The translations under genes were made by a program, and so were the position numbers. 64,000 nt of DNA from Burkholderia sp. 9120 (GTDB taxonomy: Bacteria > Pseudomonadota > Gammaproteobacteria > Burkholderiales > Burkholderiaceae). The stretch lies in the NCBI RefSeq assembly GCF_000745015.1, contig NZ_JQNA01000002.1, forward strand, positions 3,968,001 through 4,032,000, in the 5' to 3' direction. Positions 17,393 through 28,800 of this stretch are shown here, one piece after another (position 1 is the stretch's first letter; each line of letters opens with the position of its first letter). The notes under the pieces are model-generated. The model made no database searches, was not told where the DNA came from, and saw only the letters and a program-made list of their open reading frames with translations.

Positions 17393-18465
17393 TCGAGCAA
17401 CTGCTCGACGAGCCGCATCGCTTCGAATTTTTTCAGGCGGTGCGGATCCTCGAGAAGTGGTTCGCACAACAGGCGCCGTCAAACAATGGGCATTCGGGCA
17501 ACCGGCGGCCCGGCGAAATCGTCGCGCAGCGCATTGCGTTTCGCAACACGCTGTCCATGTCGTTTCCGCCGAGCGAGATTCACAGCGCGCAGTCTTACGG
17601 CGACGAAGGCGCGCCGCTGAAAGACAAGGCGCAGCGCAGCGCGGCGCTCGCGGATGGTTCGCTGGAGAAGGTGGATATCACGCCGGCGTTCTTCGGGCTG
17701 CTCGGCGGGCAGGGCGCGTTGCCGCTGCATTACACCGAGCAGATCGTGGCGCGCGAGCATATCAAGCGGGACCGCGCCGCGCGTGAATTCTTCGACGTGT
17801 TCTCGAACCGCGCGACCGCGCTGTTCTACGCGGCATGGAAGAAGTATCGCCTGCCGTTTCACTACGAGCTGGATCGCGACGAACGCTATCTGCCGCTGTT
17901 GCTGGCGCTGGCCGGCGTCGCCGACGACGACACGCGCAACAGCCTGCAAAGCGGCGACGGCGCGCTGTTCGACGAAGCGATTGCCGGCTACGCGCTGGCC
18001 GCGCGGCATCGGCCGGTGTCGGCGGCGTATTTGCAGCGCACGCTGTCGGAGTACTTCAAGGTGCGGGTGCGGGTCGAGCAGTTCATCGGCAAATGGTACG
18101 ACGTGCCGCCCGATCAACTGACCGTGCTCGGCAGCGTCAACGCAACGCTCGGCGCCACCGCGCTGGCGGGCGAACGCGTCTGGCAGCGCGACATGCGGGC
18201 TCGTCTCGTGATCGGGCCGCTCGACAAGGCCGATTACGAAGCCTTCCTGCCCGGCGCCGACCGCGCCGTTGCGCTGGAGCGCATGCTGACGTTGCTGGCC
18301 GGCGTCACGCTCGAATACGAAGTCTCGCTGGTGCTGCGCCGCAAGGAAGTGGGGCCGAGCCAGTTGAGCAAGGGCGCGCGTCTCGGTTGGGACGCGTTCC
18401 TGTGCACGCGGGAAGCCGACCGTGACCGGGCGGACGCCCGCTACGAATTGCACGTGATTCACTGA
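17356..18465 (+). CDS. tssG: T6SS baseplate protein TssG (VasB)
   Basis: A 369-residue TssG that joins two TssF copies in each baseplate wedge. Family marks are EQLLDEPHRFEFFQAVRILE, RIAFRNTLSMSFPPSEI, DITPAFFGLLGGQGALPLHYTE and FFDVFSNRATALFYAAWKKY. I take ATG at 17356 (MQTAQRRVDPGV) as the start; the open frame continues further upstream inside tssF, but nothing there looks like TssG. The ORF ends 35 bp before tssH. Confidence 0.94.
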   Translation: MQTAQRRVDPGVIEQLLDEPHRFEFFQAVRILEKWFAQQAPSNNGHSGNRRPGEIVAQRIAFRNTLSMSFPPSEIHSAQSYGDEGAPLKDKAQRSAALADGSLEKVDITPAFFGLLGGQGALPLHYTEQIVAREHIKRDRAAREFFDVFSNRATALFYAAWKKYRLPFHYELDRDERYLPLLLALAGVADDDTRNSLQSGDGALFDEAIAGYALAARHRPVSAAYLQRTLSEYFKVRVRVEQFIGKWYDVPPDQLTVLGSVNATLGATALAGERVWQRDMRARLVIGPLDKADYEAFLPGADRAVALERMLTLLAGVTLEYEVSLVLRRKEVGPSQLSKGARLGWDAFLCTREADRDRADARYELHVIH

Positions 18466-18500
18466 CCACAACGATAGAACCTGGACCCGGATCGCACGAC

Positions 18501-21194
18501 ATGAGCACGTCCCTCAATACCCTGATCGCCAAACTGAATCCGACCTGCCGGCAAGCGGCTTTGCTGGCGGCGAACAACTGTCTCGCGCGCGGTCACTACG
18601 AGGTCGACCTCGAGCATCTGCTGCTGGCGCTGCTGGATGAATCGGCGAGCGACGTCGCGCTCGTGCTGCGGGCGAGCAGGATCGACCCGCATGCGTTGCG
18701 CGCCGATCTCGAACGCGAATTGCAGCGGCTGAAAACCGGTAATACGCGCACGCCGGTGTTCTCGAAGCATCTGATCGACCTGCTCGAACAGGCGTGGCTG
18801 ATTGCGTCGCTCGATTCGCAGATTGGCCGGATCCGCTCGGGGCATTTGTTGCTGGCGCTGCTGAGCGCGCCGGATCTCGCGCAGTTTGCCGAGCGCATGT
18901 CGCCGTTGCTGCGCGACGTGCGCGTGACCGATCTGAAGCACAAGTTCGACGAACTCACCGCGGGCTCGCGCGAAGCGGAACGCAGCAGCGCGGCCGACAG
19001 CGCCAGTGACGACGCGAGCGATATCGCGGCGAACGAAGCCGTGCCCGGCGCACCGTCGAAGACGCCCGCGCTCGACACCTACACCAGCAATCTCACGCAG
19101 CGCGCGCGGGACGGCAAGATCGATCCGGTGATCGGCCGCGAAGCCGAAATTCGCCAGACCATCGACATTCTGATGCGTCGTCGCCAGAACAACCCGATCA
19201 TGACCGGCGAGGCGGGCGTCGGCAAAACGGCCGTGGTGGAAGGTCTCGCGCTGCGCATCGCCGCCGACGACGTGCCCGTGCCGCTCAAAGGCGTGGCGTT
19301 GCACGTGCTCGACATGGGTCTGCTGCAAGCCGGAGCAAGCGTGAAGGGCGAGTTTGAAAACCGCCTGAAGAACGTGATCGACGAGGTCAAGAAGAGCCCG
19401 CATCCGATCATTCTGTTTATCGACGAGGCGCATACGATCATCGGCGCCGGCGGCCAGGCGGGTCAGAACGACGCGGCCAATCTGCTGAAACCGGCCTTGG
19501 CGCGCGGCGAATTGCGCACGATCGCGGCGACCACGTGGAGCGAGTACAAGAAGTACTTCGAGAAAGACGCGGCGCTGGCGCGGCGCTTCCAGGTCGTGAA
19601 GATCGAGGAGCCGAACGAGGCGCTGGCCGCGGCGATGCTGCGCGGCATGGCGGCGCTGATGGAAAAGCACTTCAACGTGCGCGTGCTCGACGACGCGATC
19701 ACCGAGGCGGTGCGCCTGTCGCATCGCTACATTAGCGGCCGGCAACTGCCGGACAAGGCGATCAGCGTGCTCGACACGGCTTGCGCGAAGGTGGCGCTCG
19801 CACACAGCTCGACACCGGCCGCGATCGACGACACGAAGAAAAGCCTCGAACGGATCGACGTCGAAATCGCCGCGCTGGAACGCGAAGTGGTGAGCGGCGC
19901 GGTGCATGACGAGCGGCTGGCGGAACTGCGCGAACTGCGCGAGGAAGACGTCAAGGCGCTTGCGGAAGACGAAGCCCGCTACGACAAGGAACGCGCGCTG
20001 GTCACGGAGATCGTCGGCTTGCGCGCCGAGCTCGACGCGGCCCGCGTGAGCAACGCGAACGGCGAGCACGCTGAACACACTGACAAAGCGGGCAACGCAC
20101 AAGCCGCACGCGGAACACTCGCCGCACGCGTCGCCGAACTGCACGCGCTGCAAGGCAGCCAGCCGATGGTGCCGCTGCAGGTGGATGGCCACGTGGTCGC
20201 CGAAATCGTCGCGTCATGGACCGGCATTCCGCTCGGCCGCATGATCAAGGACGAAATCCAGACCGTGCTGAACTTGCAGCCGCTGCTGGCCGCGCGCGTG
20301 ATCGGCCAGGACCACGCACTCGACGCGATCGCGCAGCGCGTGCGCACCGCCAGTGCCAGTCTCGAAGACCCGAACAAGCCGCGCGGCGTGTTCATGTTCG
20401 TGGGCCCGTCGGGCGTCGGCAAGACCGAGACCGCGCTGGCGCTGGCCGACGTGCTGTACGGCGGCGAGCGCAAGATGGTCACGATCAACATGAGTGAGTA
20501 TCAGGAGGCGCACAGCGTCTCCGGTCTGAAAGGCTCGCCGCCGGGCTACGTGGGTTATGGCGAGGGCGGCGTGCTGACCGAGGCGGTGCGGCGCAATCCG
20601 TATTCGGTGGTGCTGCTCGACGAAGTCGAAAAGGCCCACCCCGACGTGCTCGAAATGTTCTTCCAGGTGTTCGACAAGGGCACGATGGACGACGCCGAAG
20701 GCCGCGAGATCGACTTCCGCAATACGCTGATCATTCTGACCTCGAACGTCGGCTCGCAGGCGATCATGCAGGCCTGTCTGAACAAAAGCGCGGAAGAACT
20801 GCCGGACGCGGACGAACTCGCGGAGACGTTGCGCCCGCAACTGTACAAAACGTTCAAACCGGCCTTTCTCGGCCGCATGAAAGTGGTGCCGTACTACCCG
20901 ATTTCCGACGACGTGCTCGCCGAAATCATCGAACTGAAACTGGAGCGGATTCGCCGCCGCATCGAAGCGAATCACAAGGCCGTATTCGAGTGGGACGAGT
21001 CGCTGGTCGACGCCGTGCTCGCGCGTTGCACCGAGGTGGATTCGGGGGCGCGCAACGTCGACCATATTCTGAACGGCACGCTGTTGCCCGAGGTCGCGCA
21101 GCAGGTGCTGGAGCGCATTGCGAACGGCGCCGCGATCGAACGCATTGCGGTGCGCGCGAGCGAAGCCGGCGAGTTCGACTACACGGTCGTGTAA
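18501..21194 (+). CDS. tssH: T6SS ATPase TssH (ClpV)
   Basis: An 897-residue Clp/Hsp100 AAA+ ATPase that disassembles contracted sheaths for reuse. An N-terminal ClpN domain ([32 protein letters not shown]) precedes two AAA+ modules with Walker A motifs GEAGVGKTA near residue 236 and GPSGVGKTE near residue 635. Walker B motifs are ILFIDEAHT and [12 protein letters not shown]. The middle coiled-coil region lies at about residues 440-530. The C-terminal D2-small domain is complete. Confidence 0.97.
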   Translation: MSTSLNTLIAKLNPTCRQAALLAANNCLARGHYEVDLEHLLLALLDESASDVALVLRASRIDPHALRADLERELQRLKTGNTRTPVFSKHLIDLLEQAWLIASLDSQIGRIRSGHLLLALLSAPDLAQFAERMSPLLRDVRVTDLKHKFDELTAGSREAERSSAADSASDDASDIAANEAVPGAPSKTPALDTYTSNLTQRARDGKIDPVIGREAEIRQTIDILMRRRQNNPIMTGEAGVGKTAVVEGLALRIAADDVPVPLKGVALHVLDMGLLQAGASVKGEFENRLKNVIDEVKKSPHPIILFIDEAHTIIGAGGQAGQNDAANLLKPALARGELRTIAATTWSEYKKYFEKDAALARRFQVVKIEEPNEALAAAMLRGMAALMEKHFNVRVLDDAITEAVRLSHRYISGRQLPDKAISVLDTACAKVALAHSSTPAAIDDTKKSLERIDVEIAALEREVVSGAVHDERLAELRELREEDVKALAEDEARYDKERALVTEIVGLRAELDAARVSNANGEHAEHTDKAGNAQAARGTLAARVAELHALQGSQPMVPLQVDGHVVAEIVASWTGIPLGRMIKDEIQTVLNLQPLLAARVIGQDHALDAIAQRVRTASASLEDPNKPRGVFMFVGPSGVGKTETALALADVLYGGERKMVTINMSEYQEAHSVSGLKGSPPGYVGYGEGGVLTEAVRRNPYSVVLLDEVEKAHPDVLEMFFQVFDKGTMDDAEGREIDFRNTLIILTSNVGSQAIMQACLNKSAEELPDADELAETLRPQLYKTFKPAFLGRMKVVPYYPISDDVLAEIIELKLERIRRRIEANHKAVFEWDESLVDAVLARCTEVDSGARNVDHILNGTLLPEVAQQVLERIANGAAIERIAVRASEAGEFDYTVV

Positions 21195-21275
21195 CGAGCC
21201 GCAGCCACCCCGCGGCGCGCTCACACGTTCGCCAATCTGTTTAAATGCCGTACCGGACACTTATTGCATTCTGTC

Positions 21276-22382
21276 ATGCCGACTAATCTGGACACCCTGC
21301 TGGCGCCGCTCAGCGAGACCTCGCCGTGCGGCGACGATCTGCTGTTTTCCGCCGACTTCGACGCGATCCAGCACGCGCGCCGTTTCGAAGATCCCTCGCT
21401 CGATCAGGGCGAGTGGGTCACGGACATCAAGGAGGCCGACTGGCCGTTCGTGGTGGAGCGCACGAGCGCGTTGCTGCAAACGCAGACCAAAGACCTGCGG
21501 CTCGCCGTCTGGCTCACGGAGGCGCTCGCGCTCGAAGAGGGCATGGACGGTCTCACGCGGGGCTATACGCTGCTGACCGGGCTGTGCGAGCGCTACTGGG
21601 ACACCGTGCATCCGCTGCCGGAAGGCGACGACACCGAGTATCGACTCGGCAATGTCGCGTGGCTGGTGGGTCGCACCGGCGAACTGCTGCGTGCCATGCC
21701 GCTGACCTCGTCGCAAGGTAATGCGTACAGCACGATCGATTGGGACGTGGCGACGCACGTCGCGCAAGCCGTCAAGCGCGATCCCGATCACGCGGACGAA
21801 ATCGCGCGCGGCAAGCCGTCCATCGAGCAGATCGAAGCGTCGAAGCGCGCCACGCCGCCGGCGTTCTACACGGCGCTGCTGGCCGATCTGAAAGCGTTCG
21901 AGGCGGCCATGCTCGCGCTCGAACAGGAACTCGACCGCCGCGCGGCCGACGCCGCGCCGAGTTTCCGTCAGGCGAAAGACGCGTATGAGAACGTCTTCCG
22001 TCTGGCCGAACGGTTTGCGCGCGAACTGGGCGTGAACGCGGAAACGTCGCCGCCCAAAGCCCCCGCGCCGACCGAGCACGAACGCGCCGAGCCCACCTTC
22101 AAGACTTCACCGCAACGCGAGGAACCCGTGTTGACGACCACGCCGACCAGCCCGATTGCAGGAATCCAGAGCCGTGCGCAAGCCGTCGCGCAGTTGCGCG
22201 CGGTGGCGCGGTTCTTTCGCGGCACCGAGCCGCACAATCCGGCGGCTTACTTCGCCGAGAAAGCCGCTGAGGCCGCGGATATGCCGTTGCATCAATGGCT
22301 GTCCACGGTGGTGAAAGACGACGGCTCGCTTGCGCATATCCGCGAGTTGCTGGGCGTGAAGCCCGACGATCAGAAAAGCTAG
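21276..22382 (+). CDS. tssA: T6SS cap/priming protein TssA
   Basis: A 368-residue TssA with an N-terminal ImpA_N domain (LLAPLSETSPCGDDLLFSAD, GEWVTDIKEADWPFVVE, LTRGYTLLTGLCERYW). After a charged linker comes a C-terminal segment (SRAQAVAQLRAVARFFRGTE, then HNPAAYFAEKAAEAADMPLH) that resembles the short TssA class. TssA primes and caps tube-sheath polymerisation. The ATG at 21276 (MPTNLDTLL) is preferred over an in-frame TTG at 21264. It is the last gene of the rightward T6SS unit and converges with an AraC-type gene 4 bp away. Confidence 0.93.
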   Translation: MPTNLDTLLAPLSETSPCGDDLLFSADFDAIQHARRFEDPSLDQGEWVTDIKEADWPFVVERTSALLQTQTKDLRLAVWLTEALALEEGMDGLTRGYTLLTGLCERYWDTVHPLPEGDDTEYRLGNVAWLVGRTGELLRAMPLTSSQGNAYSTIDWDVATHVAQAVKRDPDHADEIARGKPSIEQIEASKRATPPAFYTALLADLKAFEAAMLALEQELDRRAADAAPSFRQAKDAYENVFRLAERFARELGVNAETSPPKAPAPTEHERAEPTFKTSPQREEPVLTTTPTSPIAGIQSRAQAVAQLRAVARFFRGTEPHNPAAYFAEKAAEAADMPLHQWLSTVVKDDGSLAHIRELLGVKPDDQKS

Positions 22383-22386
22383 CCGA

Positions 22387-23346
22387 TCACGCGCCTCTGA
22401 TCTCGCGTATGCCCTTACGCAACCGACGGCGCAGCAACGTGCGCAACGTGACGCCGTCGGCGTAGCCCACCATGTCGGCAATCCTGTCGACGCTGTTGCT
22501 GCTGGTCTTCAGCAGATGCACGGCACGCTCGATGCGCAGGTCCTGCACATGCGAGACCGGCGTCTTGCCCAGCACGTCGCGAACGCGCCGCGCCAGCGTG
22601 CGCTTGCTGGTCGCCAGCTCACTGGCGGCGGCATCCAGATTGAAACCCTTGTCGAGATGCGCGCGCGCCCAGCGGTCGAAACGCTCGACCAGCGGATCGG
22701 CGTGAGAAAGGTGATCCGAAATGATGTACGCCGACTGCGACGGCCGCGAGTCGACCACCAGGTAATTCGCCACCAGCGTGGCCAGTTCGGGACTGGTCTG
22801 GCGAATCAGCCATAGCGTCATGTCGATGTGGCTGAACGCGGCGCCCGCCGTCACGAACTGTCCGGAGTTGACGAGCATATGGCTCGTGTCGAGACGCACG
22901 GACGGATAGCGTTGACGAAACAGCGGCGCCAGCCACCAGGTGGTGGTGGCGTTGTGCTGCGCCAGCAAGCCGCTTTCAGCCAGCACGAACGTACCGACGC
23001 ACGCCGCGGCGATGCGCACGCCCGTCTCCGCCCAGCCACGCAGTGCCACGGCGGCTTCGGCCACGTCCGCGCGCGCCAGCGCCGCCTGCAGCGACTCGGG
23101 CATCTTGTAGCCGAGCGCCGGCACGATCACCAGATCCGGCGCCGGGCAGTCCGCCAGCGGCCGCACGGGAACGCTCAGGCCTTGCGCGCTTTTGACCTTG
23201 CGACGCACGCCGGCGACCGAAACCTGAAACGGTTCACCCGGCCACGCCTGCAATGCGGAGAGTTCGTTCGCCGTGGTCAACGCATCCAGCACGATGGCGA
23301 GTCCCGTGTCGAATACGCCTTCCAGCGCCAGCACCGTGATATTCAT
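22387..23346 (-). CDS. GlxA-type transcriptional regulator (DJ-1/PfpI domain + AraC HTH)
   Basis: A 319-residue regulator. The N-terminal two thirds form a DJ-1/PfpI-like (GATase1) domain (ITVLALEGVFDTGLAIVLDA, DLVIVPALG, AAACVGTFVLAESGLL). The last 100 residues form an AraC helix-turn-helix pair (LDAAASELATSKRTLARRVR, IADMVGYADGVTLRTLLRRR). The start at 23346 (MNITVLALEG) is chosen because it begins the DJ-1 fold. It is divergent from a small monooxygenase gene 112 bp away, its likely target. It interrupts the T6SS gene order between tssA and the ompA-tagF-tssM unit, but nothing directly shows that it controls secretion. Confidence 0.88.
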   Translation of the reverse strand: MNITVLALEGVFDTGLAIVLDALTTANELSALQAWPGEPFQVSVAGVRRKVKSAQGLSVPVRPLADCPAPDLVIVPALGYKMPESLQAALARADVAEAAVALRGWAETGVRIAAACVGTFVLAESGLLAQHNATTTWWLAPLFRQRYPSVRLDTSHMLVNSGQFVTAGAAFSHIDMTLWLIRQTSPELATLVANYLVVDSRPSQSAYIISDHLSHADPLVERFDRWARAHLDKGFNLDAAASELATSKRTLARRVRDVLGKTPVSHVQDLRIERAVHLLKTSSNSVDRIADMVGYADGVTLRTLLRRRLRKGIREIRGA

Positions 23347-23458
23347 GGCTCGATCGATACCAAAGATGTCAATCGTGCCAGCATCCCAGATGCCTTCCGC
23401 GCTGTAAAGTGGGATCGGTCGCAAGCGTTGCGATCCCACTCACTCGGAGAGACTCATC

Positions 23459-23764
23459 ATGATCAAGTACGCACTGTTCGCGCGCTTTGAAGCGAAGCCC
23501 GGCAAGGAAGCAGACGTGGCGGCTTTTCTGGAAAAAGGGCTGGAGCTGGCGAATCAGGAAACCACCACGCCGATCTGGTTTGCGTTGAAATTGTCGGATC
23601 GTGTGTTCGGTGTGTTCGACGCGTTCCAGGACGAAGCGGGCCGCGACGCGCATCTGAGTGGGCCGATCGCCAAGGCGTTGATGGGCAGCGCCGACGAGTT
23701 GTTCGTGGCGCCGCCGGAGATCGCGAAGATCGAGGTGCTTGGGCTGAAGAATCAGGCGGTGTAA
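23459..23764 (+). CDS. Antibiotic biosynthesis monooxygenase (ABM) domain protein
   Basis: A 101-residue single-domain dimeric alpha-beta barrel protein of the ABM/YgiN type: IKYALFARFEAKPGKEADVA, then FDAFQDEAGRDAHLSGPIAK and a final LGLKNQAV. Such proteins are cofactor-free quinol monooxygenases or small stress proteins. A GGAGAG ribosome site lies 7 bp before the ATG. The divergent GlxA-type regulator is the probable controller. A role in the surrounding T6SS locus is not suggested by sequence. Confidence 0.8.
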   Translation: MIKYALFARFEAKPGKEADVAAFLEKGLELANQETTTPIWFALKLSDRVFGVFDAFQDEAGRDAHLSGPIAKALMGSADELFVAPPEIAKIEVLGLKNQAV

Positions 23765-23858
23765 ACCTGCGTCACGCCGCGCCCGAAACCGGGCGGGGCG
23801 GATTGGCCCGCCCAGTGTGGATACGCGGCGATGCCGCCACGCCACACACACTGCACTG

Positions 23859-24851
23859 TTACGACCCGGCGCGGAACTCGATGCGCCGGTTCCTTGCGCG
23901 CCCATCCGTCGAATCGTTCGACGCGATCGGCTGATCCGGACCGACGCCGGTGGTCGTCATCTGCTGCGGGGAGATGCCCTTGGCGACCAGATAGCCCTTC
24001 ACCGCATCCGCGCGCGCCTGGCTCAGCGCGATATTCGACGAGCGATTACCCGAGTTGTCGGTGTGACCGATGATCGCCACGGTTCGGGTCGTCATCTTCT
24101 GCATGGCGGCTGCCATCTGATCGAGAATCAGCCGGCCTTGCGGCGTGAGCGTCGCGCTGCCGGTTTCGAATTCGATCGTGCGGTTGGCCAGCGTCTGATC
24201 GAGCAGCCCCTGTTCGGACGCGCTCACGCGCAGTCCGTTCTTGATCGTGTAGGTCGGGTTCAGCGCATTCGCCATGTCGCTCGCGAGTTGCTGGCGCTGC
24301 GATTCGTTATGCACTTCGCCCTTTACGTCGATCTGCGTGCCGTCGATCTTCAACTGGCCTTTGCTGATCTGCTTCAACTGCGGGCCGATCAGTTTTTGCA
24401 CGTTGGCCGACCAGTTGGGCGGCGTCGCGACGTCGGCCACTTCGATCTGATCGACCACATTGGCCGCGCCATACGTGTCGCGCAGTTTCGCGAGCACGGC
24501 GGCCTTGGTCGCTTCGTCGGGCACCTTGCCGCCGACCACCACCTGACCCGGCGTTGCATTGGCGGGCGGCGGCGCAGCGGTGATCGCGCCGGTGCCGGCG
24601 CCGGTCGTGCCGCTGGCGAGGCCCGCGGTGGTGACTGCGGGACCGGCGGTGCCCGTTTGCGCGGACGCCGTGCCCGGCAGCACCGTAGTGTGAATCGCCA
24701 TGCCGTTGTTGTCGACCGGCGTGACGCGCGCCGGGCCGTCGTTGTCGGCCTGCGCGGCGGCGCTGAGCAGCAGCCCCGCGAGCAGCGCGGCCATGCGAAT
24801 GCGTGGGCTGCCTGAGGTACGGGAGGTGCTTGAGGTACGTGGGTTCAGCAT
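23859..24851 (-). CDS. OmpA-family peptidoglycan-binding protein with BON-like repeats, T6SS-associated
   Basis: A 330-residue exported protein. The signal peptide RMAALLAGLLLSAAAQA is followed by a low-complexity linker and two BON-like segments (VVVGGKVPDEATKAAVLAKL, LKIDGTQIDVKGEVHNESQR). The C-terminal OmpA domain has the peptidoglycan-binding signature VAIIGHTDNSGNRSSNIALS and RARNRRIEFR. It is the last gene of the leftward tssM-tagF-ompA unit, 4 bp after tagF. TssL here lacks its own OmpA domain, so this protein probably anchors the membrane complex to the cell wall; that is inference. ATG at 24851 is chosen because it gives a complete signal peptide. Confidence 0.87.
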   Translation of the reverse strand: MLNPRTSSTSRTSGSPRIRMAALLAGLLLSAAAQADNDGPARVTPVDNNGMAIHTTVLPGTASAQTGTAGPAVTTAGLASGTTGAGTGAITAAPPPANATPGQVVVGGKVPDEATKAAVLAKLRDTYGAANVVDQIEVADVATPPNWSANVQKLIGPQLKQISKGQLKIDGTQIDVKGEVHNESQRQQLASDMANALNPTYTIKNGLRVSASEQGLLDQTLANRTIEFETGSATLTPQGRLILDQMAAAMQKMTTRTVAIIGHTDNSGNRSSNIALSQARADAVKGYLVAKGISPQQMTTTGVGPDQPIASNDSTDGRARNRRIEFRAGS

Positions 24852-24855
24852 CGTG

Positions 24856-25848
24856 TCACGCTCCCGTGAAGGCTTCGCGGAACGTGTCGATGCTGACGCG
24901 CAGCGACAGTTGCGGTTGGTCGAGGTAACTGACGAGCTTGCTGATGCCATGATCGTTTTGTGCGTGTTCGTCGATCCACTCGGGATCGTCGATATCGATG
25001 TTATGTGCCGCATACGACTGCGGGTCGACCACGCTGTGCAGCGTTTTGGCCGAAGCGCCGTTAAAGCCGATGATGAGCCGCTCGCGCTCGGCAATCGTGC
25101 CGATGAAAATGGCCAGTTCGAAATCCGCCTGGGCGACGAACGGCGCGATCAGTTCGAGCCAGAACGCGGCCACCAGACTGCGGTAGAACGGGTCGTTCGG
25201 CAGCGGCAAGGTGAGCCCGCGTTCGAGATGCGACGAGCCGCTTTGCATCACCGGACGCAGCAGCGAGCCGAGCGCCAGCATCGCGCCGCGCAGACGCACC
25301 GGGTGGCCGCTCGCGAGCAGCATCTGTTCGAGACCGGCGAGCGTCTGATGCTCGACGAAGTCGTTGAACGTGCCGTCGTGCGGATTGCCGGGACCGCCGC
25401 CAATCTCGATCGGCACCATCGTCTCGCCGAGCGCCTGCAGCGCGCCGGCCGGCTCGCTCGCGCCGAGCAGCGGCTTCATTTGCGAAGCGATGCGCGACCA
25501 TAGGCGCGCGAACGCGAGCGGGCTGTGCGCGAGGAAGGTCAGCGGCTTTTCGACTTCGAGCGCCGTGGCGGCGAGAAACGGAAAGCGCCGCGACGACTGA
25601 TCGTGGCTCGCCACCATGTGGCCGGCGATGGCCAGCTTGCTGCGCGAACCGAGGAACGCGAAGTGCATCGGCTTGGCGTTTTCGTAGACGATCTTCCAGC
25701 GCGGATCGTCGGTAAGCAGTTCCATGGCTTCCGCGATCCAGCGGTCGAGCGTGGCCAGCAACTGCGGGTTATGCGCGCTCTTCACGAAGTCGCCGCGCGA
25801 CGGAATCTTGCCGAAATAGGCGATTTGCGCCTGGACGGTCTGCGTCAT
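24856..25848 (-). CDS. tagF: T6SS accessory protein TagF (ImpM family)
   Basis: A 330-residue protein with an N-terminal TagF/ImpM domain (AQIAYFGKIPSRGDFVKSAHNPQ) and the conserved SRRFPFLAAT. In Pseudomonas and Agrobacterium TagF represses T6SS post-translationally, in some systems by binding Fha. No Fha, PpkA or PppA gene is present here, so TagF would act independently of the threonine phosphorylation pathway or with partners elsewhere. The start overlaps the tssM stop by 4 bp. The C-terminal half (about residues 170-330) is the usual less conserved extension. Confidence 0.9.
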   Translation of the reverse strand: MTQTVQAQIAYFGKIPSRGDFVKSAHNPQLLATLDRWIAEAMELLTDDPRWKIVYENAKPMHFAFLGSRSKLAIAGHMVASHDQSSRRFPFLAATALEVEKPLTFLAHSPLAFARLWSRIASQMKPLLGASEPAGALQALGETMVPIEIGGGPGNPHDGTFNDFVEHQTLAGLEQMLLASGHPVRLRGAMLALGSLLRPVMQSGSSHLERGLTLPLPNDPFYRSLVAAFWLELIAPFVAQADFELAIFIGTIAERERLIIGFNGASAKTLHSVVDPQSYAAHNIDIDDPEWIDEHAQNDHGISKLVSYLDQPQLSLRVSIDTFREAFTGA

Positions 25849-28800
25849 TGCGCACTCCCTGTGTTCGAAACCGCGGCAGCGGCGGTCGCCGGCGCGTTGA
25901 CGGGCGCGGGGCTGGGCGCGGCGCCCGGGCCACCCGCAGCCGTTGCATTGACCGAATTGGCCGCCGCGCTCACGTCCGCCACCGACGACGGCAGACGCAG
26001 GCCGCGCAGGCTTTGTTGTTGCGGCGCGTCGCTGCTGGCGCTCGAGGCCTGCGACGTGCTGATGATGCGCATGCTGACCGCCACCGTGATATTGCCTTGG
26101 GTCCACGTCAGGTCGAAGGTGCCGTCCGGACGACGCTTGCGTTGCGCCGAGTTGATCAGCTTCTCCAGACCGTAGCGGCCCGGCTCGTTCACCAGTTGCA
26201 GCGTGCGGCCGTCGAAGGTCGTGGCGTTCAGCGTCGCGCCCGGCGAACCCGACGGATTCGGCCACACGAAGTTGGTCCACTGCGGCGGCGTATTGCGGTA
26301 ACGCATCTGCTGACCGTCGATCGCGAGCGTGTATTCCGTGGTGCCGCTGCTAGGCTGCGGCAGGATCTGGAACACGGTCTGCGGTTCGGCCGAACCTTGC
26401 GCTCCCGCGCCACCACCCGCCGCACCGCCGGCAAGCGGCGCCACCCAGCGCGCGAAGCCGCTGGTGAAGTCCGGTGTCAGCGCGAGACCCATGTCGCCCC
26501 ATGTGCGTGCCGTCAGCGTGTCGCCACGGCGCACCGCGAGCGGCCCGAGGGTCGTGCCGACGAACTTGGCGATCGCGCCGTCCGGCCCGAACACCTGGGC
26601 GATTTCACTCGCACCGGCTTCGACCTTGGCGTCGCCCGCGAACGGGTACTTGGTCGCCAGCGATCCCTGGAAGGTCTGATAGACCTGGGCGTTCCACACC
26701 TTGTTGACTTCGACGCTGGCCGGCTGGATCACCACCGCGTAGGCGGCCATCAGCGGACGCACCAGCAGCGGACGCAGCGCCTTGCGTTGCGAGTCGGTGA
26801 GGCCGGTGAGCATCTGCTCGTCGACGTACTTCAGCGAATCGGCCAGTTCGGAACCGCTGCCGTCGAGCGTCTGTTGCATCAACTGACGCGCGCCCGGTCC
26901 CGGATCGCCCTGGTTCTTGATCACGTTGAAGCGCGTGCGGACCTTGGACAGCGTGTCCATATAGCCCTTGAGCATCGAGCCGTTGTCGCCGGTCTGGACG
27001 ATGCGGCCCAGCGCCGAGAACTCCTGGCCGATCGGGCCCATCGGCATTTCGACCGGATTGCCGTTGATGTCGATGTTGGCGTTCAACTGACCGGTCGGCG
27101 CCCGCGAGAACAGGTTCTTGAACCAGCTGGTGGCGCCCGATTGCGCGCGCTTCAGGTTCGCGTTGAACAGCGACGGGTTATCCCACGAAGTCTGGTCGTA
27201 CGCGGTTTCGAGCACCTTGCGGATCGGCGAGTCCTGCGGATCGCCGAGACGGTTCATCGCGTCCACCGCCTGGCCGAAGCTGCCGAAGTTCTGCACAGCG
27301 ATGCCTTGCATGAACTTCTGCCAGTGCATGGCGTAGTCGGTCTTGTACATCGTGACGAGCGCCTTCTGGATCTGCTCGGGGCTGCCTTCCAGCGTCAGAT
27401 CGTCGTGCGCGGAGGTGTTGAGCACCCAGTCTTTCGCCTGCAGTTCCTTGGTGGCGGCGTCGCGAATCGCGGGCTGCACGTACTGGAACCACGCCTCACG
27501 CGTGAAGGTGCCGGGGATCGCGTAGCTGCCCGCGACCAGCGCTGTATTGTTGTCGCCGACAATGCGGGCGATCGTCATGGGCGCGAAACGGGTCGACGCA
27601 CGCGCCTTGATTTCCTCGTAGACGCGCTGACGGGCCGGCATGCCGCGCACCACGCGGCGCAGGTTTTCACGGGTCTGGTCGACCAGACCGAGGTTCTCGT
27701 CGATCATCGGCCAGTCGTCGTCGGACACGCGCGACAGGTAGAACGTGATCATGCGTTCGGCGCTGCGGATCATCTCGTCGCGCGGCATGTTGCCGCGATT
27801 CGTTTCGAGCCAGCCGCGCCAGAAGCGGGCCACCTGATCGGTCAGGTGAGCCGTTTCCACGTGACGCTTGTCGCTCAGCATCAGGTAGGTCTTGAGCGCG
27901 TTGTACGCGTCTTCCACGTTGGTCGGCGAAGCGTCGCTATACAGGCCGCCCTGGCTGTTCGCGGCCATTGCCGCATGCGCGGACACCGGCACCGCGGCCG
28001 CGTCCGGCGTGCGGTTCAGCGGCGCGAGCTGATCAGGATGCGCGTTGACGTCTTTCAGGAACGACGCGAGATTCTGCGAGACCGGGTCGAGCAGGATCTG
28101 CCGCACGCCGTTGTAGTACTCGGTGAGCAGACGCTGTTCGAGACGGTCGCCCTGATACAGACCGAGCGACACCGCGAGCGGCCGGTCGCGGCGGAACTGC
28201 TCGAGCTGGTCGATGCGGTCTTCGAGCACGTCCATGGCCTGCATGCGCGACTGCAGATCGTTACGGTTCTGCTGCAGACGCACCACGTTGTCGAGGTCGG
28301 CCTGCACGTTCGCGGTGAGCTGTTCGTTGTTCACCGTGGACCACGTCCAGCCGCCGAGCGCCAGCGCCAGCACGGCCACGAAGCCGAAGAACGTCGCATA
28401 GCGCATGCGCGTTTTGGCGGGGCTCGCGAATTGCCGGACCGTCTGACGGTCGGCGAAGATCACTTTCGAGAACAGGTCGCGCAGGAAGAAGCCGTTCTTC
28501 GAGAACGCGCTATGCGGCTTGGGCAGGCTGTCGGCGCTCAGGCCGAAACGGGTGGCGATGCGGGTGGCTGCCGCGCTGTTGGTTTCGCCTTCCTGCAAGG
28601 CGCTGGTGAAGTAGAAGCCGCGGAAAATCGGCTTGTATTGGAACGGGTTGGTTTCGAACAGCGTGGCGAGGAACGCGCGCAACGCGGGCTTGATGGTCGA
28701 GAATTCGAGCGGGAAGCTCAACTGACCGGGCGACAGCTTGTTGCCGCGATTGATCGACATCTGCGCGACGCTGATTTCTTTCAGGCCGTCGTACAGCTCT

